From Seriola aureovittata (lineage: Eukaryota > Chordata > Actinopteri > Carangiformes > Carangidae): a DNA stretch of 64,000 nt. Below, one piece after another: positions 31,090 to 44,089 of the stretch. Each line of letters opens with the position of its first letter. The stretch's first letter is position 1. A program made the translations under genes and the position numbers. The DNA lies in assembly GCF_021018895.1 (NCBI RefSeq), contig NC_079372.1:22557737-22621736 (forward strand), in the 5' to 3' direction. Under the pieces are notes generated by a model. The model saw nothing but the letters and a program-made list of their open reading frames with translations. It made no database searches and had not been told where the DNA came from.

Positions 31090-33611
31090 TCAGTCCTCGA
31101 TGGAGGGCAGGGAGGTCACAGGCACCCGGCGGAAAAAGAAGCTGGATCCTCTGAAGAGGTGACCCTGGGGGCAGGGGGGGTTCACTTGTTAAAAAACAGC
31201 ATATTATAATATATATAAATACAACAGCTTCTTGTGTTTACATTTCTCCTTGTTGATCGTCAATTTCTTCTGCAGGTTTATCACTGTTTCACCACATGTC
31301 GTGTTAACTACATAAGTTCTAATGATGTTTTATAATTAACGACTGTGCTTCTTTCTCATAAACTACACAGATAAACTGGTTATTCGGGGTTATCTGACTT
31401 GTGAAGAGTAGAACAGGAGGCAGAGTCTTCGGCTATCAGGCTCCTCTCCTGTGGAACCAGCTCCCAGTCTGGGTTCAGACAAAGGACACCCTCTCTACAT
31501 TTAAGGTCAGGCTTCAAACTGTCCTCTTTGATAAAGCTTATAGTTAGAGCTGGCTCAGGTGAACGCCTTCAGATAAGATGTTATGATGTGGAACAATACA
31601 AATTAAATTGAACTGACTGTAATGATCAGAGTCGGGCTCAGTGAGGCAGGTAAACAAAAGATCCAGACTAGGTTGAACCTAATTCATGTGTTTGTAAAGA
31701 AGTGAGAGGTCAGAATGAGAGTGGCTGGAAAACAGTGTGTCTTGTGCTGTTGTGTCAGAAGTGAGAGTGGAGAAATGAGCATACCTTTCGGCTCAGGTGA
31801 TTCCAGCAGTGCATCCAGGACTTAAAGATGGGAGAGTTAGGAGGAAGACCTGCAACCAGGCTGACAACACAAAGACAACCAATCAGACTGAAGCATCAGG
31901 GCTGCAGCCAGGATTTTACAAATACAGGCCTCCGAGAGGAAATTCTGAAACTCCTGTAAATGTTATTTTCCAACATTAGAAGAAGTAAGAAATCAGTGAA
32001 CCTTTATGTATTTTATTAGTTCATATTTAAATGTATTATTTCTATCTGAATATGAATCAGCCACAGATTGTAGCTGCAGAAGATAAACCGTCACTGAAAA
32101 TCCATCGGGCTGCCACACTGAATGAACTAAACACATGTTGAATCATCCTGCTTCTGAACTAATCTGTGAATATGAAGTTTGAAAGTTTCACTCACCCACA
32201 GTTGTTGACGGCCATCAGATCGGCCACCAGCATGAACGGATACGTCAGAACACTCACTGCAATCTGAAGAAAAACACACTGCATCAGTCTGAGGTGACGA
32301 CACAGGAGAAACGTTTTCAACTGGAGTGCGAACGTTGAACTTACTCCCATCACAAACTTAGTGTAGCTTCTTACTGCTGAGGCCTGACTGAACTGTAACA
32401 CAAAGACAAGGAAGAGGTGAATGTGAACGACTCTTATACAGATTGTGTGTGTGATTGGCTGAAACCACAGTGTCTTAGTGAATCTGACCTCAAAGCAGCA
32501 GAGTGAATAAGTTCTGTGGAAATGGACATTACACTCAATTTATCAAGACACGACAGGGTAAACATGAGGGAAGTGTTGAGTTTACATCAACAGCAAATGA
32601 AAACAGTCTGTTCCCTGTTACAGTTACTGCTGAAAATAAAACTGCATCCAACATTAACAGTCCCTCCAGTGAAACACTGTAGTTATCAAGTCTGGCTTTA
32701 CTGTCTGAACGCTGATAAAGATGATGATGTGACTCAGTATGGTGAATGGTTCAGAAGCAGATGTTCCCGTCTTACATGGCAGAGTTTTGACACTTTATGT
32801 TTTGTTATTCAATGGTTTTTTTAAATCAGTAATTAAGTGATTGTGTTAATATAAAATGACAGCCTCTCTCCTCTCTCTCCTGTTAAACACAGTGTTACCT
32901 TAGTATGAGTGAAGGTGATGGACTTACACTTTCGTCTACAGCGTAGGTGTTAATAAAGTGAGCCAGGAGGTTACAACACCACAGGAAGAGCGCCTCTCCC
33001 AGCACATGGGGTATGAGACCACTGCAAACACACAAAACACTGCTCAAACGGCTGGAGGTCAAAGGTCGAGGAGAGTATGTCGTACGAATGTAACTAATGA
33101 ATGAAATTATAACATGACTCACACATAGAATCCAGAAACTCCTTCCTCCTTAAAAATCCTGACAATACAGCTGAACATCCCTCTGAAAGGTAAAACGACC
33201 TCCATTAACACGTGTACAAAGTTCACACTGAAAATATATAAATGTTTCCCTGTTTTTTGTGGTTAGGTGCTACTGGTCAGCACAGGTGACATTGATTGTT
33301 ACCATGGATACATTAGTCTCAGGCCTGAGTTAGCCTGGGGGTAGGGTATCTAATGTTTTTGTGTTAAAGTTAGTCAGTCTTTATTTTTGTGAAACGGTCT
33401 GACTTGCATTAGACTGATCTATGAGCACAAATAAGACTCTAAAATATCTTTGTGAAACCATGTGAACAGGGCCATAGTGACAATCACACAGAGTCCTGAT
33501 GAGGCAGATTAGAGTTTCTCAATGTTATTTTTTATCATTTTTGTGGAGGGTTCCTTCAGGTTAGTGAGCAGCTTATTTTACAGCTGAAAAATAATATATA
33601 ATAAATATACA

Positions 33612-33671
<60 letters not shown>

Positions 33672-36217
33672 TTACCCGTACTTGACCTCTCTGCCAACAA
33701 ACTGGGCCATACACCGCACTGACATAACTGCCAAAGGAAAACACAACAGTATATGTCACTTGTAAAAACAGCAGGGGACCAACAACACAGCACTAACTGG
33801 TTTAATCCGTGGTTGTGTAACCAGAGACACTTTGTACGGTGAGATAACATACCATGGAAAGGATGAGTGGCGACTCTGGACAGGCACTGGATGATCATTT
33901 CATGTGTGGTCTGCGGAGGAAACAATGTGGAGAGAGCTGAAAAGATTTGTTCAAAAATAAAACACTAATATAAAATGTTCAGTATCGGATATAAAAAAAA
34001 AAAAATTTTTTAAATTCTATTGATTTTCTAGATAAATGAAAACTGAGGTCACCGTGACCTTGACCTTTGACCAAAATCTAATAAGTTTGTACCAAATTTG
34101 TAGAAATTCCCTCAAGGCGTTATGGAGATATTGCATTCAAAAGACCAATACAGTGTTTTGTGAGGTCACCGCGCCCTTGGCCTTTGACAGGTTAACAGAC
34201 AGGAGGCAGGGAGAGACAGTGAAACTGTATCATTTCAGTCCGACGAGTTCATGTTACTCAGTTTCAACTGAGGTCTCACCTCTTTGACCACTCTCCTGAG
34301 TGAAGTCTGCAGCTCATCTCTCTTGAACAGAAGCTCCACCTGCTGAATAAATAACCAAAATTACTGTGACAACCTTTTACCCAAAGACATTTTTTCTGGT
34401 AATCACACACCACCTCACGCTTATATGCAACATATAATTGGCTGATTCAGGATCCACTCGTATGAACCAACTAGTTCTCAAGTGGCTCGTACATGTTGTT
34501 TATAATTTATGTTGTGAAGAATATTCACAGGTGATCCAGACTTTACTTGCCTTAAAATGAGCCATCAGAACTTCTGTAACTTTGTGATGTCACAACAAAG
34601 CAGTCACTGCTCTCGGCCATGTCCCAAGCCCCGCCCACCCAAACGATCCATCCAGCCTTGCAGGATTAATTGTTTACCTGAAATCTGCTATATATTTATT
34701 TGCTCACCCATAAAAGCAGTCAAAACTGGACTTCTGCACTGTTTTATTCACTGACAGGTCTGAAAACTGGTTATTTAATCAATAACCAGTTGATTGATAG
34801 CTAACTGTGGAGTGGGATTTATACAACAGAACCAAACAAACTGTACAAATGGTTTTGTAAATCTGATGTGTGAATGCATGTTTCTGTCTTTGTATGTCTA
34901 AATCTATTTTTTTTCATCAGACTCCTGGTGTGTCAGGACCGTATCAGGCTGGTTCCAGGCTGAGTCCAGTTCTGGGATGACCAATAGAGAACTTTGACAC
35001 AACATACGACGATCAATGCTAAATATAAACTGTAAAGATATTTGGTCATTCTTAGGGTCAGTCCTCACCTGTTTAACTTTGCTCCGAACCATGGTAGAGA
35101 TGGCACTGGAAATGATACGAGGTGAGAGGCCGCGGAAGAGTCCCCTCTTTCCATCCACTTTTACGATGTGATGTGCTGAAAACAAACCCATCACATGTCA
35201 CCTGCTCTTCATTCATGTCCAGTGAAACAAACAGACATTGAATAATCACAGCTAACTCACCATAGGAGAAAAAGCCAGGCAAGTATAAGACTCTTCTCCC
35301 AAACATGGTTGTGCCCACAGTCGGGGGAAGAGGTTCATGTCCCACCTGGAGACAGCGATAACTGAGATTAAAAACAGCTTCTCCGCTTCATGGGAATTAT
35401 GATAATATTGACGACTACTGCAGGGTTTGTCCTGCATAGAGAATTAAACAAAAACAGTCCTTTGCTGTGGACATTGGAGCATGTTTAGTCTTCCCTCACA
35501 GTAAAATAATCTGACAGAATTTTGGAAGAATGACAAATTATGACATTACTGAATTTGCTATATGATCAAAAGCAATATCCAAATCACAGGAGCTGCAATT
35601 TTTTGATAAAGGCAAAATCTGTCATGACATCACAACTATTATAAATGAAGCATTGTGGTGCTACAGAGATGCCTCTCCAGATGTAAGGGGACATCATCAT
35701 CATTTTTATATACATCTTGAAATATGAATAACCTGAGCAGCATCCATAAAGCTTTATTGTAATGCTCAACAAATCTAATGACTGATGATCTCACTCAATA
35801 GTTATTGCGGATTATCTTCACTGAATGTCCAGCATCAACCTGTCTTCACCGCGGTCCACCACACAGAGCAGGTCAAGGCCAAAGGTGGACACATCTTCAC
35901 TCTCAGTCAGAACTGAGAAAATGTTTGACATGTTTGCGTGTTAATAATTATGTTGGTGGCTGAGCTGAATAAGTGCAGGTAACACTTGAATGAGTGAAAA
36001 ACAACACAGCAACGGCGTTTTGTTTTGTTATGGCTACTGTTAGCTAGTTAGCTACATCAGCTACCTGTATCAGCAGCTTCACGTACAGCAGCGGATGTGT
36101 AACGGCTGTTACTCCCGCTCCCAGCAGCAGCACTGCAGTGTCCACATCCACGGAGGTCGGTGTAGTATCCTGCTCCACACCGACTTCCTGACCGGACAGG
36201 TTTTCTGGTGATTCCAT
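31090..36217 (-). CDS. mtch1: Mitochondrial carrier homolog 1, 12 coding exons
   Basis: Reading the minus strand, exons 36217-36065, 35345-35261, 35175-35069, 34339-34280, 33910-33853, 33727-33676, 33182-33123, 33021-32928, 32392-32345, 32263-32196, 31860-31785 and 31164-31090 join in frame (GT-AG throughout) into 311 residues. Diagnostic MTCH1 segments in order: [125 protein letters not shown] and [16 protein letters not shown] proteins are degenerate SLC25-type carriers in the mitochondrial outer membrane; MTCH2 is a known insertase and MTCH1 (PSAP) has pro-apoptotic and insertase roles. The start is supported by an in-frame TAA nine bases upstream. The N-terminus is much shorter than human MTCH1 (about 390 residues) and lacks its long Ala/Gly/Pro-rich lead. 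Sequence favours MTCH1 over MTCH2. Confidence 0.95.
31425..31547 (+). mobile_element. LINE reverse-transcriptase C-terminal fragment in mtch1 intron 11
   Basis: An uninterrupted forward frame of 40 codons plus TAG reads [20 protein letters not shown] and then [15 protein letters not shown]. This is the hallmark C-terminal 'LWNQLP...TFK..LKT.LF..AY' of L2/Rex-type teleost LINEs. It lies antisense to mtch1 and appears 5'-truncated, as LINE copies usually are. Confidence 0.8.
33614..33670. repeat. (TA)n microsatellite in mtch1 intron 6
   Basis: Pure TA run of about 57 bp ending six bases from the exon 6 donor region (33676). Short YIYIY-type open frames here are artefacts. Confidence 0.95.
34044..34210 (-). 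repeat. Interspersed repeat, family B, copy 1
   Basis: Contains GAGGTCACCGTGACCTTGAC, then CTTTGACCAAAATCTAATAA, AATTTGTAGAAATTCCCTCA and AGGCGTTATGGAGATATTGC. The copy at 39645-39785 carries the reverse-complement phrases. The family resembles a very common non-autonomous repeat of teleost genomes; this copy is in mtch1 intron 3. Confidence 0.7.
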
Positions 36218-36528
36218 CTTTAGTTACCGTGACGGAGGGAGACGGTTCATCACCGGTCAGTATCAAGCGAGACCAAAGAAGAAACTCGAACTTCCGCTTC
36301 AAACTTTCAAAATAATATTCTGTGCTTCAGACGAATTCAGTGAATTAAGAGGAGAGCCGTTATATCGAATAAAATGCAGTTATGATAATACGTCGTACTC
36401 GTCTATAAGAACTTATTGTTATTTCAGAACTTATTTTGGATAAAATTAGCAGCCTTATCTGTCACGTGACAGTGGAACCAAAACACATGGGCGGAGCTTA
36501 CCTCGTGCCATCATTCGAAGACACGTTT
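36218..36528 (-). promoter_or_regulatory. mtch1: mtch1 5' UTR and promoter region
   Basis: Upstream of the ATG on the minus strand lie an ETS-type CGGAAG (complement of 36291-36296) and a perfect palindrome GTCACGTGAC at 36471-36480, a USF/MITF-type E-box. No TATA box is evident. ETS plus E-box elements are usual for housekeeping mitochondrial genes. That these sites act on mtch1 is inference. Confidence 0.5.
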
Positions 36529-36800
36529 TTTTTTTTTTATTGACAGTCTTTTCAACACAATCAAAAAGTCACATTCAAGATAATTGCAGATCATAATAGA
36601 AACAACTGAGCAAGCAGTAACAAAAACAAGAACATTTTAGGTCAGAAGAAGTTTTCCTCCCTCCCCTCTGGGAAAAGTACAGGACAAACTAATTCAAAAC
36701 CAACAGACCAAAAAACAGCTTGTTCCCAAAGGCTGTCACCTCTGTGTCGCCCTCCTATCCTCCCCTTCCCTCCCTCTCCTTCCACTAAATGACTGAATAA
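36529..36800 (-). mobile_element. Poly(A)-tailed retroelement or retrocopy relic
   Basis: Read on the minus strand, the segment ends GACTGTCAATAAAAAAAAAA, that is, an AATAAA merging into an A-run at about 36529-36540. This is the signature of an element or message copied by LINE machinery. The body has no recognisable coding sequence, so LINE 3' end versus retrocopied 3' UTR is undecided. Confidence 0.45.
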
Positions 36801-37250
36801 CTGACTGCTGAGAGTAATAATCCATACGCACTCACAAACATGCACTTGTTTCACTTTATACCGTTTTTATGTGGCTTTTCTTGTACTACTACTATGTTTT
36901 TTTGTTTTTGTTGTTGTTTTGTTGTTGTTGTTTTTATGTTACTTCTCCTGTACATAGACGAAGAGCTGCTAAACGAAAGACTCGGATGACTCTGAAGATG
37001 AATTTCAACAAATGAGCGCTTTGATTCCAGCAGGTGGTGCTATGAGCCTTACAATGGTTTTCTCCAATCCAGGCCCAAATAGCATAAAACATAATTGGTG
37101 GTGCCCACTTCCTGTTGCAGTGGGCGGTGTGCAGAGTTAAGATGATGACCAAAATGATAACAGGAAACATAAAATATTATTAAATAATCTGTGAAGCCAA
37201 CAACAATTAAGCTCCTGACCTCCTTCATTCACTTGAACACACACAAACAC

Positions 37251-37284
37251 AATGATGGAATCAGTGTACGGTTTAGACTGTATT

Positions 37285-37342
<58 letters not shown>

Positions 37343-37373
37343 GTATATGTGTATACAGTGTATATATATATAC

Positions 37374-37422
<49 letters not shown>

Positions 37423-37456
37423 AATACAGTCTAAACCGTACACTGATTCCATCATT
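37251..37456. repeat. 206-bp near-perfect inverted repeat (hairpin) built around microsatellites
   Basis: The left arm runs AATGATGGAATCAGTGTACG, then GTTTAGACTGTATTT, (CT)n, (CA)n, then TA-rich sequence. The right arm is its reverse complement, ending CACTGATTCCATCATT. The 35 unique outer bases match perfectly, the CT/AG arms differ by one dinucleotide, and CA pairs with TG. The centre (about 37353) is ACAGTGTATATATATATACT-like and also self-complementary. Confidence 0.95.
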
Positions 37457-40400
37457 CCCTGATGTAAGAATATATTAAAGCTTGAATTGTGTAAATGTCA
37501 ACAGGATGCTTTAATTTACATATCATCTGGTGTCATTGTTTGTTCATGGCATCATCACAGTATCATTCATAGAAAAGTATTGAATCAGTTTATATGCATA
37601 CTTAAAGCATAATGTCACGCTGAAAAGCCAGATCTGATGTGTCTCGCATAAACAATATAATTGGTAGATCAAAGGAGTTCAACAAGTGTAATCTAATAGG
37701 CAGTCACTGTGGTTGGGTTGATTTACGGTCATTATGACAGATGCTGGTTTCAGCCCACTGACTGTTTCCCTTCACGCTAACAGATGGATGGACACATCAG
37801 TTGTTTCAAACTGCTGCTGTCTGAGCTGTGATGCAGTGGTTGTTAAAATGAGGTGTAAAAACCAATCCTGTATTCCATCACAACACCCTATCCTCATGTA
37901 TCTTACCCAAGTCTGACACTGCTTATTACACTGTAACGTCTGCTATAAATTCATGTCAGATAGATGTGAAATAATTATGACTTTTTTTTCTCTTTTTGTT
38001 ATTTTGATTTTTACTGAATTTAAATGACATTAATACAGGGTTGGTGGTACAGTTACTGGTTCTGGCATAGATATCGTGAAACATGGTGCATAAAGAAGAG
38101 GTGCTCTGAGCAATCAAAAGAAAAATTAATAAATAAATAAAATTCTAACTCACATTTATGGAAGTGAGAAATTCAGTTCACAAAAGAGAGGGAGGGAGTG
38201 TTCTGTGCTCAATCACGGGTGCTCTAATAATTATATAAATTATGGATCAAACAAATATATCTAATGTGAAATTGGATGCTTGTCTGCTCAGCTCTTTTTA
38301 GCATCTTTCTTTGATTTCAAAGCTCATAACTTTACTGTTTTATTTTTGTCTCCTGACACCATCTGCTCAGCACCAAGCAGCAGACAGAGACTACCTGCTG
38401 AACACAGTGGAGCAGCCAAAGAGACAGATATGATGTATGGATCTGTCAAAAGACAACTGTTTGCTACAGTGGTGTAGTGGTGTCTGGATGTACTCTCAAT
38501 TTATGCTCCACATTTCTTTAAGCAGCACGTCCAGCAAAGGATAAACATCCTGTATTATAAACAGTGACATGTGACCCTACTTTTGCATATTGTTTTTGTA
38601 ATAACTTATCTTTATTGATTTTGAACATTATACATCACTTTTCCAGAGTGGTTTGGTTATATTTTTCAAGTCTAGACAAGACAACTACATGATTATGCAT
38701 TTTAAGTGAACTATTCTTTTTTCTTTAGACAATCAACTCATGAAATGTGAACTGAACATTTTAATATTCCCAATATGAGTGTGAGTAAACAGAAGTGTGG
38801 ATTTGTATTCCTCTTCTCCCCTGTTAGCTTTCAGTTTGATTTAAATCTCTGTGTTCGTCAGCTCATCATAAATATAAATGATGGAGTCTCTACTGCTTGT
38901 TCATACCTGCAGAGCTGGGTCAACCAGCTCAGTTTAATTAAAAGCTTCTTCTCTTTCTATCTTTTATTGATCCCAGGGACATAATTTTTCTGCACTCTCA
39001 TATACACACACAGCTTCTGTATTTTATGAACTGGTGGTCATACAGGGTTTGGATAGATTGGCACATTATGGATTCTAGCCTATGTGAGGTCAGTGGGGTG
39101 GTCCTCAGGTTTAAATAGGGTCAAATTCTGAAACAATATGTTTGTTATGTAGGTTTTAGGTTATATGTAGGTTATTAAATTGTGCTTGCTGGTCTTGTAC
39201 AATTGACTCTTCACTAAGTTCCACCTCCCTTGGTTACTGTTGCTATACCTAACTTTTGAACATGGCATGGCAATCTACAGTGTTTTCAATGACATCAGTG
39301 AAAAATATCAAAACAAATGAAAGCAAAATGCATTTCTGGAGTAATGTTTCTGAAATATCACAGATAAATACACAGAAAGAACTATAATATACATTTGAGA
39401 GCTACGTTCATATAAATTGTTTGCAATTGAGTATTGTGAATGATGAGGACATTAAGGCAAATATCAGGCACCCCGTGTCTTGACATCTCATGTGCAGGAA
39501 AAACATATACAGGAACACCATTGTTCTTGCAAAGTAAGGTAAGTCAACATGTTGGTTTAATTATGAGCTAAGGTTTAGTCATGATTCCCTATGGATTTCA
39601 CTATTATGTCACGCGCTGGTCACAGTGAGGGCTGGAGCCGCAATGATTTGGTTTGTCTGTCAGTCCTATTCTCGTGAATGCGAGCAAATTTCTTCAAATT
39701 TGGCACAAATGTCCACTTCTACTCATAGATGAATTGACTACATTTTGGTGGACAAAGGTCAAAGGTCAAAGTCACTGTCACCCCACAAAAAAAGTTTTTG
39801 GCCATTACTCAAGAATTCATATATGCCTACATACATACATAATTATGACACAATTCAACTCAAATGTCTATAAGGATAAAATTAAGTAATGACATTTTAT
39901 ATCCAAAAGGTCAAAGGTCAACTTTTTTAAAGTGTGACAGCAGAGTCGGACTGGCTTAGTGAAGGGTCATTTATTGATATAGTTCTATGGGCAGAGATTG
40001 TTTGGTTGGTCACTCCTGTCCTGTGAATGTTCTCCTCAATCTTTCTTCAGCCATTTAAATAGGTGTATATAAGTGTTTGCTGACAAGTTACTACATATAC
40101 TTATATATACAACTAGTAGAGTAATGTTCTGCCCAAGACTGTGCAAACTCGGGGCAATGCAGTTACATCATCACTGGTATCTGAGCTGCGTGAAATGAAA
40201 AAGTCTGGAGTTCAAATTGATATAAAGCAGCTTGAACAGCTGCCCCTCGTTTTTATGAACAGACATTTTTCAAGAGATGACATTTGTCCAAATATCTGGA
40301 AAGAACTGTATGAAATAACAAAGTACAAATTCTCTATAAAGTGTTGGATGTTGAATAGAAGTTGATAGATCATCTTGAAGAAACACTGAAATAATACACA

Positions 40401-40848
40401 TCAACGTTGTCAAATGATGCATTACTTTACACTGAAGATTTTGTATGTTCTCTAATTTTGTGTCTACACTGAAAACTGAAATATTAGAAAAAGACAACTT
40501 GCATTAATATTTCTTTACTTTTGCTTAGATGAACCATCTTTTCTCCATTATTGCAGTTTTCAACATTTCCAGTGGTCCTGGGGTTAAAATAATTATTCAC
40601 CAGTGTCTTATGGTGATGATACAAACGCTAAATATGAGTGTTCCCCATCCAGCTCATTAAAATCCCTGCAAACACATAATAGACTCCCTGTGGCACTGCT
40701 GGAAAAATGACCGTTCACACTTCCCAGACTTCCCTTTACATTGATGATCATGATGAGACTGCCTGGAGGAGGTGAAAGCCTTAGAACAGGAGGGGAAGAA
40801 AACCAAAACTGGACTTATACTCTGGATGTCTCATCATCTCTTCATACA
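37457..40848. other. Gene-poor stretch before the satellite
   Basis: No exon recognised. It contains one family-B repeat (39645-39785) and otherwise AT-rich unique-looking sequence. Open frames such as 40141-40365 have no recognisable similarity or splice context. Confidence 0.5.
39645..39785 (+). repeat. Interspersed repeat, family B, copy 2
   Basis: Contains GTCCTATTCTCGTGAATGCG, TTCTTCAAATTTGGCACAAA and GTCAAAGGTCAAAGTCACTG, the opposite-strand counterparts of the copy at 34044-34210. A third GGTCAAAGGTCA phrase follows near 39908. The family is old and non-coding. Confidence 0.7.
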
Positions 40849-42524
40849 TGGCACAAAAATGTCATAGTATATTATGGTATGAAAAGGTCAAACAATGTCA
40901 TAGTATAGTAAAAAAAAAAATTTAAAACACAGATGTAGTAGAGTCTTTTAGAAAAATATCAAAGTATAGTATGGCATGAAAATGTAAAAAAAACCGACAT
41001 GGTATAGTATGGCACAGAAACATCATAGAATAGTATGTAAAAAAAAATTGCAAAAATGTCATAGTATAGTGTGGCAAAAAAATGTCATAGTATAATATGG
41101 CAAAAAAGTGTCAAAAAACAACATAGTATAGTTTGGCACAAAAATGTCATAGTATAGTATGGCATAAAAAAAAAAGCAAAAAAATTTCATAGTATAGTAT
41201 GGCATAAAAAAAATTGCAAAAAATGTCATAGTATAGTATGGCATAAAAAATGTCAAAAAACCCAACATAGTATAGTTTGGCACAAAAATGTCATAGTATA
41301 ATATGTCTTGAAAAAATCTCAAAAAACATCATAGAATATTATAGCATGAAAATGTCAAAAAAAGGTCATAGTATAGTATGGCATAAAAATGTCAAAAAAC
41401 CAACATAGTATAGTATGGCACAAAAATGTCATGATATAGTATGGCATAAAAAAAATGCAAAAAATGTCATAGTATAGTATGGCACAAAAATATAATAGTA
41501 TAATATGGCATGAAAAAAATCTCAAAAAACATCATAGAATATTATGGCATGAGAATGTCAAAGAATGTCATAGTATAGTATGGCATAAAAAAAATTGCAA
41601 AAAATGTCATATTATAGTATGGCACAAAAATGTCATAGTATAGTATGGCACAAAAATGTCATGATATGGTATGGCATAAAAAAAATGCAAAAAATGTCAT
41701 AGTATAGTATGGCACAAAAATGTCATGATATGGTATGGCATAAAAAAAATGCAAAAAATGTCATAGTATAGTATGGCACAAAAATGTAATAGTATAATAT
41801 AGCATGAAAAAATCTCAAAAAACATCATCGAATATTATGGCATGAAAATGTCAAAAAACGTCATAGTATAGTATGGCATAAAAAAAATTGCAAAAAATGT
41901 CATAGTATAGTATGGCACAAAAATGTCATAGTATAGTATGGCATAAAAAAAATTGCAAAAAATGTCATAGTATAGTATGGCATAAAAAATTGCAAAAAAT
42001 GTCATATTATAGTATAGCATGAAAATGTCATAGTACAGTATGGCATAAAAAAAATTGCAAAAAATGTCATAGTATAGTATGGCACAAAAATGTAATAGTA
42101 TAATATGGCATGAAAAAATCTCAAAAAACATCATCGAATATTATGGCATGAAAATGTCTAAAAATGTCATAGTATAGTATGGCATAAAAAAAATTGCAAA
42201 AAATGTCATAGTATAATATGGCACAAAAATGTCAAAAAACCAACATAGTATAGCATGGCACAAAAATGTCATAGTATAGTATGGCATGAAAATGTCATAG
42301 TACAGTATGGCATAAAAAAAATTGCAAAAAATGTCATAACATAGTTTGGCACAAAAATGTCATAATATAGTATGGCATAAAAAATTGCAAAAAAATGTCA
42401 TATTATAGTATGGCATGAAAATGTCATAGTACAGTATGGCATAAAATAAATTGCAAAAAATGTCATAGTATAGTGTGGCAAGAAAATGTCATAGTATAGT
42501 ATGGCAAAAAAGTGTCAAAAACCA

Positions 42525-43735
42525 ACATAGTATAGTTTGGCACAAAAATGTCATAGTATAGTATGGCACAAAAATGTCATGATATAGTATGGCATAAAAA
42601 AATGCAAAAAATGTCATAGTATAGTTTGGCACAAAAGTATAATAGTATAATATGGCATGAAAAAAATCTCAAAAAACATCATAGAATATTATGGCATGAG
42701 AATGTCAAAAAAATGTCATAGAATAGTATGGCATAAAAAAAATTGCAAAAAATGTCATAGTATAATATGGCACAAAAATGTCAAAAAACCAACATAGTAT
42801 AGCATGGCACAAAAATGTCATAGTATAGTATGGCATGAAAAAAATTGCAAAGAATGTCATAATATAGTTTGGCACAAAAATGTCATAATATAGTATGGCA
42901 TACAAAATTGCAAAAAAATGTCATATTATAGTGTGGCATGAAAATGTCATAGTACAGTATGGCATAAAAAAATTGCAAAAAATTTCAAAAAAACCCAACA
43001 TAGTATAGTTTGGCACAAAAATGTCATAATATAGTATGGCACAAAAATATAATAGTATAATATGGCATGAAAAGATCTAAAAAAAAATCATAGAATATTA
43101 TGGCATGAAAATGTTAACAAAAACGTCATAGTATAGTTTGGCACAAAAATGTCATAGTATAGTATGGCACAAAAATGTCATGATATAGTATGGCATAAAA
43201 AAATGCAAAAAATGTCATAGTATAGTTTGGCACAAAAGTATAATAGTATAATATGGCATGAAAAAAATCTCAAAAAACATCATAGAATATTATGGCATGA
43301 GAATGTCAAAAAAATGTCATAGAATAGTATGGCATAAAAAAAATTGCAAAAAATGTCATAGTATAATATGGCACAAAAATGTCAAAAAACCAACATAGTA
43401 TAGCATGGCACAAAAATGTCATAGTATAGTATGGCATGAAAAAAATTGCAAAAAATGTCATAATATAGTTTGGCACAAAAATGTCATAATATAGTATGGC
43501 ATACAAAATTGCAAAAAAATGTCATATTATAGTGTGGCATGAAAATGTCATAGTACAGTATGGCATAAAAAAATGCAAAAAATTTCAAAAAAACCCAACA
43601 TAGTATAGTTTGGCACAAAAATGTCATAATATAGTATGGCACAAAAATATAATAGTATAATATGGCATGAAAAGATCTAAAAAAAAATCATAGAATATTA
43701 TGGCATGAAAATGTTAACAAAAACGTCATAGTATA
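42525..43735. repeat. Higher-order repeat, period 601 bp, two tandem copies
   Basis: The blocks starting near 42525 and 43126 match almost base for base over about 600 bp, including rare variants (CACAAAAGTATAATAG, GGCATGAGAATG, GGCATACAAAATTGC). Landmarks are offset by exactly 601 bp; only a handful of differences were seen. Confidence 0.9.
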
Positions 43736-44089
43736 GTATGGCACAAAAATGTCATAGTATATGTCATGAAAAAAATCTCAAAAAACATCATAGAATATTA
43801 TGGCATGAAAATGTCAAAAAAATGTCATAGTATAGTATGGCATAAAAAAAATTTCAAAAAATGTCATAGTATAGTATGGCAAAAAAATGTCAAAAAACCA
43901 ACATAGTATAGTTCGGCACAAAAATGTCATGGTATAGTATGGCACAAAAATGTCATGATATAATATGTCATGAAAAAAATCTCAAAAAACATCATACAAT
44001 ATTATGGCATGAAAATGTCAAAAAAACGTCATAGCATAGTGTGGCATAAATTTCTCAAAAAACGTCATAGTATAGTATGGCATAAAACG

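Noticed and set aside
34904..35194. 96-codon minus frame [13 protein letters not shown]...
   Set aside because: It is mtch1 exon 3 read through into both introns, not a separate gene.
36057..36302. 81-codon minus frame MKRKFEFLLW...
   Set aside because: It overlaps mtch1 exon 1 in another frame; the mtch1 frame is the conserved one.
37191..37478. Mirror-image frames on both strands
   Set aside because: Produced by the palindrome and its microsatellites, not by coding sequence.
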